DNA of 32,281 nt, taken from positions 89,498 to 121,778 of the forward strand of contig JACFMS010000010.1 of the NCBI GenBank assembly GCA_019455285.1. The letters run 5' to 3'. Origin of the DNA: Sphingomonadales bacterium (GTDB lineage: Bacteria > Pseudomonadota > Alphaproteobacteria > Sphingomonadales > Govanellaceae). A model generated the notes under the pieces. The model did no database searches, was not told where the DNA came from, and saw nothing but the letters and a program-made list of their open reading frames with translations. How positions within the stretch are numbered: position 1 is the first letter of the stretch; each line of letters opens with the position of its first letter. The position numbers and the translations under genes are program-made. Of this stretch, positions 7,208-15,307 are shown piece by piece.

Positions 7208-9577
7208 TTAGAATTGGTACATCACGCTGGCGCCAAATTCCCTCGGTCTGCCAGCTTTCTGAACGTCGTAAAAGCCAAGGGTTGCCGATCCGTCAAGACC
7301 TGACGTGATGTAATCCTTGTTGGTCAGATTCTGACCGAACACCGCCAGCCGCCAATGTCCGGATTCATCCTCAAAGGTGATGCGTGCGTCGATCAGGCTG
7401 TAGCCATCCTGGGCGATGTTTTCCGAATTGGTGGCTTCGGGATAGAATTTGGAGCGGTAGGAATAATCACCGCGGAAGGTCAGCTTGCCCAGATTGGACA
7501 ACGGCACCGTGTATTGCGCCGCCAGATTGAGCGTCCATTTGGGCGAGCGCATGAACTCCGCATCTATGGAAATCGGCACGCCCGGGTCGAGTTCCTTGAA
7601 CTTCGTGCTCAAATAACCAACGCCGCCCGAGAGTTCAAAATTCTCCGCCGGCAGCGCCTGCATTTCCAGTTCAAAGCCCTGGGTTCTCGCCTTGGCGGCG
7701 TTATCCACCAGAACGGTCACGCTGCCGTTCGGATTGACGACGCCGACAGTCATCTGAATATCCGAATAGTCGTTATAGAAGACTGCGCCATTCAGCCTCA
7801 GGCGGCGATCAAGCCATTCCGATTTCACCCCTGCTTCATACGATAAGACTTTTTCCGGATCGAAGGAGGTGAAGGCCGCCGCGTCGAAGGAGCGCCCGTT
7901 GTATCCGCCGCTCTTGAAGCCATGCGCCACGGAGCCGTAGACCATGACATCGGGCGTAATGCGATACTCAAGCCCGGCCTTGGGCGAGGTGGACGACCAG
8001 GTATCCTTAAGGTTGGTATTGGGCGGAGCGATATTCGCGCCGCTGTTCACCCGCTGGCTGAGGACGGAGAGATAGTCTTTCGTCTCCCGGGTGTGACGGA
8101 TGCCCAGCGTTACGCTGAGCTCATCGGTCAGCGCGAAGCTGCCCTGGGCAAAAGCGGCGTAGCTGTCGATCTTGATCTTGTTGACAAACAGGAAATCTAG
8201 GTCAAAGCCGACGTTATAGGGGTTGCCGGCGCCGCCGAGGCACGGCGCCGGGAAAGGCGCGGGGCATACCACATTCGGCGCCAAGGGAATGACGGCGGCG
8301 GGCAATGCTTCCAGCGCGTTATAAAGGCCGCCGAACACCGTGCCGTTATTAATTTCCGTTGCCGACTCATGGAGATAATAGCCGCCCACCAACCAGTTCA
8401 GCCGATCGTTGAAAGACAGGCCGGAGACTTGCAGTTCCTGGCTGAACTGCTCCTGGTCAAGATCATAATCGGCGCCATTCAGCACCATCGGCGTGCCGTC
8501 GGCGTCGCGGCCGACAAAGCTGTCCATCGTGCGGTAGGCGGAAATGGATTTCACCGTGACCACCCCCGGCGACCAAGTGAGCGTCAAATTCCCGCCGTAA
8601 ATATCTTGATCCGAGCGGTTGGTGCCAGTTGCATAGCTGTCATACCGGCCTTCGGTGGTAAAATCCCCGGTGAGCGGCGTGCCGGCAGGTCCCCCCACCA
8701 GCATATTCCAAACGCCGGCGAACGCTGCGCCGGCGATATTGTTATAGGTCACCTTGACCGGTATGCCTTGGTCACGGTTGATGGTGAAATCAAAACCGAG
8801 ATCGGCGGTAAGGGTCTCGCTCAATTCAGCGCGCAGGCCTAAGCGGCCGGTGACATCCTCCACGCCGCCGGCTTCCGCAACCTTGGCGCCATCGGGATAG
8901 GACAGCCGCTTGCCGTATCCGCCCTTGTGCTTATAGGAAAACGCCGCCTTAGCCGCCACCTTATCGCCCAACGGACCGGACAGGTAGCCGCGAGCCTCGT
9001 ACCGTTCCCGCTCGCCGGCGATGACTTCCAGACGTCCGGTCGTCACCTTGCTGGGCGTGGTGGTGACGATGTTGAGCGCGCCGCCGATGGTGTTCTTACC
9101 AAACAGCGTGCCCTGGGGCCCGCGCAACACTTCGATGCGCTCGATATCCATCAGATCCATGATGCCGCCGGTGGAGCGGGCGACGTAGACGCCATCTATA
9201 TAGGTGCCGACGCCGGGATCAGTGGTGATGATAAAGTCGTAAGCACCGATGCCGCGGATGAAGATGGAGGCGGTGCTGGGGCTGGCGCTGTTGCCGGCGC
9301 CTAGGCCGATATCCAGATTGGGCACGTAGCGCGCAATCTGATCCAGGGCGTCAAGAGAGCGGTCCCTGATGCCGTCGGCGCTGAACGCGGTCACCGACAC
9401 CGGCGTTTCCTGCAGGCGTTCTTCCCGCTTGCGCGCCGTCACTAGAATTTCTTCCAGCGAGATGCCGGCATCGGCGCTCAGCGCCGGCGTTGCCGGATAA
9501 AGCGCGACGCCAGCCAGCGCGAACAACGCAACATCAGTAATATACCCACGGCGGCGATTCCGATTTATCTGTCTCAT
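7208..9577 (-). CDS. TonB-dependent outer-membrane receptor heading the oxygenase operon
   Basis: 789 residues with a signal sequence (hydrophobic run up to PALSA), a TonB-box-like LEEILVTARKR, a plug carrying RIEVLRGPQGTLFGKNTIGG, and a barrel ending in Phe (SVMYQF). GGGGAG sits 4 nt before the ATG. It is the first gene after the lux-type promoter at 9685-9728 and is followed after 15 bp by the M19-like gene, so it probably brings in the substrate of the pathway encoded downstream. The paired design (receptor plus catabolic enzymes in one transcript) is known from TonB-receptor-rich bacteria that use plant or xenobiotic compounds. The ligand is not deducible. Confidence 0.95.
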   Translation of the reverse strand: MRQINRNRRRGYITDVALFALAGVALYPATPALSADAGISLEEILVTARKREERLQETPVSVTAFSADGIRDRSLDALDQIARYVPNLDIGLGAGNSASPSTASIFIRGIGAYDFIITTDPGVGTYIDGVYVARSTGGIMDLMDIERIEVLRGPQGTLFGKNTIGGALNIVTTTPSKVTTGRLEVIAGERERYEARGYLSGPLGDKVAAKAAFSYKHKGGYGKRLSYPDGAKVAEAGGVEDVTGRLGLRAELSETLTADLGFDFTINRDQGIPVKVTYNNIAGAAFAGVWNMLVGGPAGTPLTGDFTTEGRYDSYATGTNRSDQDIYGGNLTLTWSPGVVTVKSISAYRTMDSFVGRDADGTPMVLNGADYDLDQEQFSQELQVSGLSFNDRLNWLVGGYYLHESATEINNGTVFGGLYNALEALPAAVIPLAPNVVCPAPFPAPCLGGAGNPYNVGFDLDFLFVNKIKIDSYAAFAQGSFALTDELSVTLGIRHTRETKDYLSVLSQRVNSGANIAPPNTNLKDTWSSTSPKAGLEYRITPDVMVYGSVAHGFKSGGYNGRSFDAAAFTSFDPEKVLSYEAGVKSEWLDRRLRLNGAVFYNDYSDIQMTVGVVNPNGSVTVLVDNAAKARTQGFELEMQALPAENFELSGGVGYLSTKFKELDPGVPISIDAEFMRSPKWTLNLAAQYTVPLSNLGKLTFRGDYSYRSKFYPEATNSENIAQDGYSLIDARITFEDESGHWRLAVFGQNLTNKDYITSGLDGSATLGFYDVQKAGRPREFGASVMYQF

Positions 9578-9684
9578 TGTTCTCCCCTATCTTGGTAGCT
9601 GGATTGTCCGAAGCTCGATTTATTGATTTTTTTAGGCATTGCCGACAGCGCGCATCTTATGGCCGCGTCGCTGCACTATAGTTC

Positions 9685-9728
9685 ATAGTACCCCAGAACC
9701 TGAGATATGCAGCTGTCAGTTTTGACAG
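9685..9728 (-). promoter_or_regulatory. Lux-type promoter (site A) of the TonB receptor-oxygenase operon
   Basis: A perfect 6-bp-arm dyad, CTGTCA-N4-TGACAG, lies at 9713-9728 and has the CTGT-N8-ACAG spacing of the classic lux box. Reading the minus strand, 22 nt separate the box from TACTAT (9690-9685), a -10-like hexamer. With the box centred near -42.5 this puts the start of transcription near 9678, about 100 nt before the receptor ATG. The same spacing recurs at sites C and D. The box lies 43 bp after the stop of luxR-1. Binding by a LuxR protein is inferred. Confidence 0.75.
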
Positions 9729-9771
9729 ATACGGGCCTGCTCTATGGTAGGAAGCTCACGAACAGAGCCGG

Positions 9772-10503
9772 TTAATGCACCGGCCCCAGGAGGCCAAGGT
9801 AGGATGCCCGGGCAATAGCATGAACACGATTGGTCGCCCCCAGCTTTTCACACACCTTGCCTAAATGGAATCGTACAGTGCGTTCCGACAAGCTCATAAT
9901 CGTGGCAATTTCATCCAGCGTCTTGCCATGGGCGGCCAGGGCCAGGCATTCATTCTCACGATCGGAGAGAGGATCGGCGACCAACTCCCTCGGCGTTACC
10001 TTCTTAATCAGGTCGGCCATGCAACGATGCGACAACGCCAGCAGGTGATTTTCATGATCCCTGTTGCGCTCCATCAACTCTTGGACAGGCAAATAGGAGG
10101 AAAATACGATATAGCCAAATCCTCCAAGCGCCGAGTGGACCGGGATAGATACCCCGGAACGCACGCCCAGCTCCTGCACGCAACGGTTAAACAAGCCGAT
10201 TTGCATAGCGCTGGAAGTTTTTCCAAGACCAACAATTAAATTCGGCTTGGTATCATATCCCCACCACACCGGCAGCGTGGTTTGCAAACAAGCCTGGTAC
10301 ACCGGGTCAAGCTTATACCATTCGTCATGCAGATAATGATCCTGCCACGACGGATCGATATTGGATTCCGTGGACATGCCGAGCATCGTTGGGCGCTGCA
10401 TCGCGCCATATCTATCCCGGGCCCGCGGCGCATAGACCATGCCTGCGCCCATGAAATCTTGTGTCGATCTTTGCTGATAAAGCGTTGAGAGTGCTTGTAT
10501 CAA
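9772..10503 (-). CDS. LuxR-family regulator with autoinducer-binding domain (luxR-1, no partner luxI seen)
   Basis: 243 residues. The N-terminal ligand domain carries the pocket residues of acyl-homoserine-lactone receptors at exact spacing: Trp53, Tyr57, Asp66-Pro67 and Trp81 correspond to TraR Trp57, Tyr61, Asp70-Pro71 and Trp85, and a Gly in RSGVSIPVH fits the Gly113 region. The C-terminal GerE/LuxR helix-turn-helix (LSDRENECLALAAHGKT to FHLGKVCEKLGA) ends the protein. The start is TTG with GGAG 7 nt upstream. It is strongly similar to luxR-2 (15308-16051), including a long identical block around DPVYQAC and WWGYDTKPNLIVGLGKTSS. It precedes its likely target promoter (site A) on the same strand and has lux-box-like site B upstream. 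It may sense a homoserine lactone or related compound made elsewhere or by neighbours. Confidence 0.94.
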   Translation of the reverse strand: MIQALSTLYQQRSTQDFMGAGMVYAPRARDRYGAMQRPTMLGMSTESNIDPSWQDHYLHDEWYKLDPVYQACLQTTLPVWWGYDTKPNLIVGLGKTSSAMQIGLFNRCVQELGVRSGVSIPVHSALGGFGYIVFSSYLPVQELMERNRDHENHLLALSHRCMADLIKKVTPRELVADPLSDRENECLALAAHGKTLDEIATIMSLSERTVRFHLGKVCEKLGATNRVHAIARASYLGLLGPVH

Positions 10504-10604
10504 GACACGTCTCCAATCACCTTGTGCACATTATTAGATTATGTTTGAGTTTAAAAAAATGCTCCCATAACTTCGTCGGAATGTCCATAACCCATCAGAG
10601 GTCG

Positions 10605-10620
10605 GTGTCAAAACTGACAG
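10605..10620. promoter_or_regulatory. Lux-box-like dyad (site B) in the luxR-1/SDR divergent promoter
   Basis: GTGTCA-AAAC-TGACAG lies between the divergent luxR-1 (start 10503) and SDR (start 10696) genes. Arms match in five of six positions. The 22-nt box-to-hexamer geometry of sites A, C and D is not found in either direction; in the SDR direction the nearest -10-like sequence (TATATG) begins 5 nt further away. The site could serve autoregulation of luxR-1, activation of the SDR, or both. Confidence 0.6.
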
Positions 10621-10695
10621 TTGCCCACAGTGTTCGATGCCCCCAGGTATATGCACATGACCATTATACGATCGCAATTCAGGGATAAATAATCG

Positions 10696-11466
10696 ATGAA
10701 AATCAAAGGGATAGGGGCTATTGTTACCGGTGCAGGCTCGGGCATGGGAATGGCCACGGCCAGGATGCTGGCGCAGGCCGGGGCGCGCGTCGCCTTCTTG
10801 GACATCAATGAAGTCGGCATCCGCGCCGCGGCCGCGGAAGCGGGCGGCATCGCCCTTCCCTGCAATGTCGCGGACCCCAAGAGCCTGGAGAACGCCATTG
10901 CCAACGCCATTTCGGCGGTGGGGCCGGCGCGCATCCTGGTGACCTGCGCCGGGGTGGGACGGATGGAGCCGCTGATCGGCAGGGATAACGCCGAAGCGTA
11001 TAGCCAAATGGTCGACACCGTCATGGTCAATCTCATCGGCACGCTCAATGCCGTGCGTCTGGTGGCCAATGATCTGGCGCGCCGGCCGCCGCTTGAAGAT
11101 GGATCGCGGGGCGCGATGATCATGGTGGCCTCCGGCGCAGCGTTCGATGGCGTGCCGCAATCCGTCCCCTACACGGCATCCAAGGGCGCGGTCGTCAGCA
11201 TGACCTTGGCGCTGGCGCGGGAGTTCGGCGACCTTGGCATCCGGGTCAACACCATCAGCCCCGGCGCTTTCGACACCCCCATGATCAAAGCCGCGCCGAA
11301 GGAAGCCTGGGACGCCATAAGGTCCACGACTCCCTATCCAAAACGGCCCGGCGTGCCAGAGGAATTTGCGGCTCTTGCTCTTCATATCTGCGAGAATGAA
11401 TTCATGAATGGCTCCGTGTTGCGCTTGGATGGCGCACACCGAACGGGTTATTTTTCCAATGGTTGA
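10696..11466 (+). CDS. Short-chain dehydrogenase/reductase, divergent from luxR-1
   Basis: 256 residues. The NAD(P)-binding motif TGAGSGMG (residues 11-18) is followed by Asp36 (FLDIN, NAD preference), Asn112, and the catalytic set Ser146, Tyr159 and Lys163 (YTASK). The usual NNAG reads TCAG. The general pattern is close to the 3-hydroxyacyl-CoA / 17-beta-hydroxysteroid dehydrogenase type 10-like branch, but I would not assign a substrate. The ribosome-binding site is weak (AGGG, 11 nt upstream). It is the only plus-strand gene in the left 20 kb; it faces luxR-1 across a lux-box-like dyad and converges on the first tandem M19-like gene, with a shared hairpin at its stop codon. Confidence 0.92.
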   Translation: MKIKGIGAIVTGAGSGMGMATARMLAQAGARVAFLDINEVGIRAAAAEAGGIALPCNVADPKSLENAIANAISAVGPARILVTCAGVGRMEPLIGRDNAEAYSQMVDTVMVNLIGTLNAVRLVANDLARRPPLEDGSRGAMIMVASGAAFDGVPQSVPYTASKGAVVSMTLALAREFGDLGIRVNTISPGAFDTPMIKAAPKEAWDAIRSTTPYPKRPGVPEEFAALALHICENEFMNGSVLRLDGAHRTGYFSNG

Positions 11467-11488
11467 GAGGGCGTAATCTTGCCCTCTC
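11465..11488. terminator. Hairpin between convergent SDR and M19-like genes
   Basis: GAGAGGGC (11465-11472) and GCCCTCTC (11481-11488) form a perfect 8-bp stem with an 8-nt loop. It overlaps the SDR stop codon and lies 11 bp before the M19-like stop on the other strand. The T-run is short, so termination efficiency is uncertain, but its place between converging genes fits a two-way terminator. Confidence 0.55.
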
Positions 11489-11499
11489 TTCCGTCATGC

Positions 11500-12603
11500 T
11501 CAGGCAATAAAGATTTCCTTGAAGGCGCGCACGAAATTGCCGCCTAGGATTCCGGAAATATCCTGATCGCTGTAGCCGCGGCGGATCAGTCCTTCCACCA
11601 AGACCCTCACTCGATCGTGGCCGCACAACTCGGGGATATCCATGCTGCGTTCGCGATTTAGATAGGATACCTGCCCGGTAACCCCTTTGACATTATTGCA
11701 TGGATCAAAGCCGATCATTGGCGTCTCAAGGCCCAAGCCCACATGCCGGGGACCAATCAGCTGGCATACATGATCGAAGTGATCAATCACATGTTCGACC
11801 GTTACCGGATCTTGAGGCCGCACCATGGGCCGCCAGTACATCAGCCCGATGACGCCGCCGGTTGCCGCCAACGCCTTCAACATCTCATCAGAATTATTGC
11901 GTGAGGAAGGACAAATCGCCGCAGCATTGCCGTGGGTGATCAGCACCGGCTTTGATGAGGCGTCCATGGTCTCGCGCCGGGTTTTCAGCCCACAGTGCGA
12001 CACATCCACCGCCATGCCGATACTGTTCATCCGCTCCACCACGGCGCGGCCGAAGCGACTGAGCCCAGCATCGCGATCATCGCCTTCATCGGTAGCCGTT
12101 CCTATCCGGCTCTGGGCAAAGCAGGTCAACAGCGCATGACGCAATCCCACTTCTGAATAGAGAAAATTAATGTCATCGAGCGTGCGGAAAATCGCGCTGG
12201 CATTATGGGTGCCCACGAGAAAGCCAATACGGCCGCTTTTCTGCGCCTTATCGAACGAATCTTTCCTGGTCAGCAGCATCATGTCATCGGCATGATCGGC
12301 GACAAAGGTGTTCCAGCGGCCAAATACATGCAGCGCTTCCTGCATTGGATTGGCGACTGGGCCCATATTGGAAAAATCAAGAAATGGCTGCGGCACCAGA
12401 ATGGCGTTGTATCCTTGTTTATGCCAATCATCGATCATGCTCTCCTGCAACGGCTCAAGGCCGGTGAAGTTCATGCGAATGCCGCCATCGACGTGGCTGA
12501 CGGTGGCTTCCGTGGCATTGAATACAAATGATTCCTCGACCAGCCTGGCGGCATGGTCCCAAGTCTTGCTGCTGTTATTGGCGGCTTTTGCTGTCCTAGT
12601 CAT
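11500..12603 (-). CDS. M19-like amidohydrolase, tandem copy 1
   Basis: 367 residues, peptidase M19 (renal/membrane dipeptidase) fold. The second-zinc histidines are present (His203 in VDVSHCG; LITHGN 21 residues on), as is the Arg region RNNSDE. Differences from true dipeptidases: no N-terminal His-x-Asp (FVFNATEA), Val in place of the bridging Glu (LVGTH), LTC in place of LTH, and GLGLE in place of GIGSD, so the Asp288 position is Glu. No signal peptide is evident, so it is probably cytoplasmic. GGGGA lies 7 nt before the ATG. It has its own lux-type promoter (site C) and ends against the convergent SDR. Compared with copies 2 and 3 it has small changes such as MYWRPMVRPQD. The substrate is unknown. 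Confidence 0.87.
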   Translation of the reverse strand: MTRTAKAANNSSKTWDHAARLVEESFVFNATEATVSHVDGGIRMNFTGLEPLQESMIDDWHKQGYNAILVPQPFLDFSNMGPVANPMQEALHVFGRWNTFVADHADDMMLLTRKDSFDKAQKSGRIGFLVGTHNASAIFRTLDDINFLYSEVGLRHALLTCFAQSRIGTATDEGDDRDAGLSRFGRAVVERMNSIGMAVDVSHCGLKTRRETMDASSKPVLITHGNAAAICPSSRNNSDEMLKALAATGGVIGLMYWRPMVRPQDPVTVEHVIDHFDHVCQLIGPRHVGLGLETPMIGFDPCNNVKGVTGQVSYLNRERSMDIPELCGHDRVRVLVEGLIRRGYSDQDISGILGGNFVRAFKEIFIA

Positions 12604-12650
12604 GATATTTCCCCGATATGTGTTAAGGGTCGAAGCTATTCACGCCGACG

Positions 12651-12694
12651 ATTCTAGAATGCAAAGGGCCTTCGGCAGCTGTCAGTTTCGACAA
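12651..12694 (-). promoter_or_regulatory. Lux-type promoter (site C) of M19 copy 1
   Basis: On the minus strand TTGTCG-AAAC-TGACAG (12694-12679) is followed by exactly 22 nt and then TAGAAT (12656-12651), five of six matches to the -10 consensus. The proximal half and following bases, TGACAGCTG, are identical to sites A and D; the distal half is degenerate (four of six). The predicted transcript start is near 12644, about 40 nt before the ATG at 12603. The geometry shared with sites A and D is the main evidence. Confidence 0.72.
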
Positions 12695-12753
12695 AAATGA
12701 AACAGTCAAGCCCGGATAAGAGGGAAAATTCAGCGACAAAAAAACGCAAAGTA

Positions 12754-12785
12754 GCACGGTGGTACGCTTGACTGTACCACCGTGC
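12754..12785 (-). terminator. Strong hairpin after M19 copy 2
   Basis: GCACGGTGGTAC (12754-12765) and GTACCACCGTGC (12774-12785) form a perfect 12-bp stem with an 8-nt loop. Read on the minus strand it lies about 110 bp after the stop of M19 copy 2 and is followed within about 10 nt by a run of seven T, so an intrinsic terminator separating copies 2-3 from the promoter of copy 1 is likely. An operator role cannot be excluded. Confidence 0.6.
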
Positions 12786-12895
12786 CAAATACCGCCCTGC
12801 TGGCGATCCTGACTATTATATTAAACGCTAGCGTATAAGGTCCAGGGTAAATCCTCTTGAAATGAAATCCTGTGTTGAACTTCCGTCAATCCCAA

Positions 12896-13999
12896 TCAAG
12901 CGACAAAGATTTCCTTAAAGACACGCACAAAATTACCGCCCAAGATTCCGGCTATGTCCTGATCGCTATAGCCGCGGCGAAGCAGTCCTTCCACCAGAGT
13001 CCGCACCCGATCAATGCCGCAAAGCTCGGGGATGTCCATACTGCGGACTTGCTTCAAGTATGACACTTGCCGCGCCGGACCCATGGAATTTTCGCAAGCG
13101 TCAAAGCCAACCATCGGTATCTCAAGACCCAGGCCGACATGCCGCGGCCCAATCAACTGGCAGACATGATCGAAGTGATCAAGCACATGCTCCACCGTTA
13201 CCGGGTCTTCCAACCGCACCATGGGCCGCCAGAACATCAGACCGATGACGCCGCCGGTAGCCGCCATTGCCTTCAACATCTCATCGGAATTATTGCGCGA
13301 GGTGGGGCAGATCGCGGCCGCATTGCCATGGGTGATCAGCACCGGCTTTGATGAGGCGTCCATGGTTTCACGGCGTGTTTTTAAACCGCAGTGCGAAACA
13401 TCTACCGCCATGCCAAGGCTATTCATGCGCTCCACCACGGCGCGGCCAAAGCGGGTCAAGCCGCCGTCGCGGCCGTCACCTTCATCAGCAGAGGTGCCGA
13501 TCCGATTTTGGCCGAAACAGGTTAAGAGCGCATGGCGCAAGCCCACTTCCGTATAGAAAAAGTTGATATCGTCCAACGTACGGAAAATTTCACCCGCGTT
13601 ATGGGTTCCCACCAGAAGGCCGATGCGGCCGCTTTTTTGCGCTTTGTCAAAGGACTCCCGCTTGGTCAATAGCATCATATCATCGGCATGGTCGGCAACG
13701 AAAGTGTTCCAGCGGCCGAAGACGCGCAAGGCCGCTTCCATGGTGTTCGCAACCGGGCCCATATTGGCCGGATCAAGAAAGCCTTGCGGTATGAGAATGG
13801 CGTTATAGCCCTCCTTGCGGTACTCATCGATCAGTCGGTTGGTCAAAGGCCCGCTGCCAGTAAAATCCATGATGTACTTGCCATTAATCTCATGGGCAGG
13901 GGCCTCCGTGGTATTGAACACGAATGACTGCTCAACCAGCCTGGCCGCATGGTCGCGTGTTTCATTCATGGTATCAGTAGTCGCCGCTGTCTTAGCCAT
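12896..13999 (-). CDS. M19-like amidohydrolase, tandem copy 2
   Basis: Same family and layout as its two neighbours. The frame extends up to an ATG at 14014, but AGGAAG lies 4 nt before the ATG at 13999, giving MAKTAATT and the same 367-residue length as copies 1 and 3. It shares VDVSHCG, LITHGN and RNNSDE, and the same missing His-x-Asp and Glu (LVGTHN). It lies 44 bp after copy 3 with no dyad or terminator between, so the two are probably co-transcribed from site D. C-terminal variation (VRVFKEIFVA, LLRRGY) and ENSMGPARQ near residue 300 distinguish it. Retention of three intact frames suggests selection for dosage or for slightly different substrates. Confidence 0.87.
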   Translation of the reverse strand: MAKTAATTDTMNETRDHAARLVEQSFVFNTTEAPAHEINGKYIMDFTGSGPLTNRLIDEYRKEGYNAILIPQGFLDPANMGPVANTMEAALRVFGRWNTFVADHADDMMLLTKRESFDKAQKSGRIGLLVGTHNAGEIFRTLDDINFFYTEVGLRHALLTCFGQNRIGTSADEGDGRDGGLTRFGRAVVERMNSLGMAVDVSHCGLKTRRETMDASSKPVLITHGNAAAICPTSRNNSDEMLKAMAATGGVIGLMFWRPMVRLEDPVTVEHVLDHFDHVCQLIGPRHVGLGLEIPMVGFDACENSMGPARQVSYLKQVRSMDIPELCGIDRVRTLVEGLLRRGYSDQDIAGILGGNFVRVFKEIFVA

Positions 14000-14043
14000 G
14001 GTACTTCCTATCATCTGTTAAGTGTTTGCACTGCGCCTAGTTT

Positions 14044-15147
14044 CTAGGCGACAAAGATTTCCTTGAAAGCGCGCACGAAATTACCGCCCAATATTCCGGC
14101 AATATCTTGATCGCTGTAGCCGCGGCGGATCAGCCCTTCCACCAAGGTCCGCACCCTGTCATGGCCGCATAACTCGGGAATATCCATGCTGCGAACTTGT
14201 TTTAAGTACGACACTTGCCGCGCCGGCGTCATGGTATTCTCGCAGTTATCAAAACCGACAACCGGCGTCTCGAAACCCAAGCCTACGTGTTGCGGGCCGA
14301 TCAGTTGACAGACATGATCGAAGTGATCAAGCAGGTGTTCGATCGTCACCGGATCCTCCAGCCGCACCATGGGCCGCCAGAACATCAAGCCTACGACGCC
14401 GCCCGTGGCCGCCATCGCCTTCAGCATTTCATCGGAGTTGTTGCGCGAAGAGGGGCAAATCGCCGCAGCATTGCCATGGGTGATCAATACCGGCTTCGAT
14501 GAGGTGTCTATGGCCTCGCGGCGCGTCCTAAGTCCGCAGTGGGATACATCCACCGCCATGCCGATGCTGTTCATGCGCTCCACCATGGCGCGGCCGAAAC
14601 GAGTCAGTCCGCCGTCGCGATCGTCGCCCTCGTCGACGGAAGTACCTACTCTATTTTGTCCAAAGCAAGTGAGCAGGGCATGGCGCAATCCCATTTCGGT
14701 ATAGAAAAAGTCTATATCATCCAGGGTGCGAAAAATTTCACCGGCGTGATGGGTTCCTACCAACAATCCGATGCGACTTGTCTGTTGCGCCCTATCAAAT
14801 GATTCACGCTTGGTCAACAGCATCATGTCATCAGCATGGTCAGCGACATAGGTATTCCAGCGGCCGAACACCCGCAAACACATCTCCCGCATGTTTGCGG
14901 CCGGACACATGTTGGAGGGGTCAAGAAATCCCTGCGGAATCAGGATCGCGTTATACCCTTGCTGACGCCACTCGTCGATCAGACGCTCCTCCAATGGCTC
15001 CAGTCCAACAAAATTTACCCTTGGTTTGCCGGAGGCGTAGCTGACGGATGCTTCCGTCGTGTTGAACACGAATGACTCTGCAACCAACCGCGCCGCATGT
15101 TCTCGCGCGTCACCTTCGTTGCTGCTTTTTACCGCCGTCTTGGCCAT
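14044..15147 (-). CDS. M19-like amidohydrolase, tandem copy 3 (promoter-proximal)
   Basis: 367 residues. His203 (VDVSHCG) and His224 (LITHGN) lie 21 apart, matching the second-zinc histidines of renal dipeptidase. The N-terminal His-x-Asp is missing (FVFNTTEA) and the bridging Glu position is Val (LVGTHH). The Asp288-equivalent stretch reads GLGFE. GGAGA lies 6 nt before the ATG. It is the first gene after luxR-2 and the lux-type promoter D, with copy 2 following after 44 bp. The N-terminal third (CPAANMREMCLRVFGRWNTYVADHADD) differs most from the other copies, so substrate-side specialisation is possible. Confidence 0.87.
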   Translation of the reverse strand: MAKTAVKSSNEGDAREHAARLVAESFVFNTTEASVSYASGKPRVNFVGLEPLEERLIDEWRQQGYNAILIPQGFLDPSNMCPAANMREMCLRVFGRWNTYVADHADDMMLLTKRESFDRAQQTSRIGLLVGTHHAGEIFRTLDDIDFFYTEMGLRHALLTCFGQNRVGTSVDEGDDRDGGLTRFGRAMVERMNSIGMAVDVSHCGLRTRREAIDTSSKPVLITHGNAAAICPSSRNNSDEMLKAMAATGGVVGLMFWRPMVRLEDPVTIEHLLDHFDHVCQLIGPQHVGLGFETPVVGFDNCENTMTPARQVSYLKQVRSMDIPELCGHDRVRTLVEGLIRRGYSDQDIAGILGGNFVRAFKEIFVA

Positions 15148-15228
15148 ATGATATCTCCGATATAATACTTAACTAGGTGATGTGCGCATTGCTCTTCCGG
15201 CTTTCTCATGCGCCATGCTTGCCAATCA

Positions 15229-15272
15229 ATTCTAAAGAACAATGCAGTATTCACAGCTGTCAAATCCGACAG
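15229..15272 (-). promoter_or_regulatory. Lux-type promoter (site D) of M19 copies 3 and 2
   Basis: The minus strand reads CTGTCG-GATT-TGACAG (15272-15257), then CTG, and after a total of 22 nt TAGAAT (15234-15229). Arms agree in five of six positions. The predicted start is near 15222, about 75 nt before the ATG at 15147. The box is 35 bp past the luxR-2 stop, mirroring the luxR-1/site A layout. A TTGACA embedded in the box is 23 nt from the hexamer, too far for an ordinary -35, which supports a lux-type activator-dependent promoter. Confidence 0.74.
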
Positions 15273-15307
15273 GCTGAATAGAATAAATAAAATAAACGAA
15301 ATAGAGC

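Larger units (their letters stand above)
11500..15147 (-). repeat. Tandem triplication of a 367-codon M19-like gene
   Basis: Three consecutive same-strand genes (11500-12603, 12896-13999, 14044-15147) encode proteins of exactly 367 residues once the middle start is corrected. They share long identical blocks, such as ADHADDMMLLT, AVDVSHCGL and SSKPVLITHGNAAAICP, and nearly identical C-termini. DNA similarity persists through the coding regions, while the intergenic parts differ. Copies 2 and 3 look closest to each other (both LEDPVT, both ARQVSYLKQVRSMDIPELCG). This is gene amplification by tandem duplication. Confidence 0.9.

Noticed and set aside
10534-11439. Long (301-codon) minus-strand frame opposite the SDR
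   Set aside because: It is the antisense shadow of a clear SDR with intact catalytic motifs; it has no ribosome-binding site and no family resemblance.
12754-12785. Treating the 12-bp-arm hairpin as another LuxR operator
   Set aside because: Its arms (GCACGGTGGTAC) do not resemble the CTGTCA dyad, and a T-run follows on the minus strand, so a terminator fits better.
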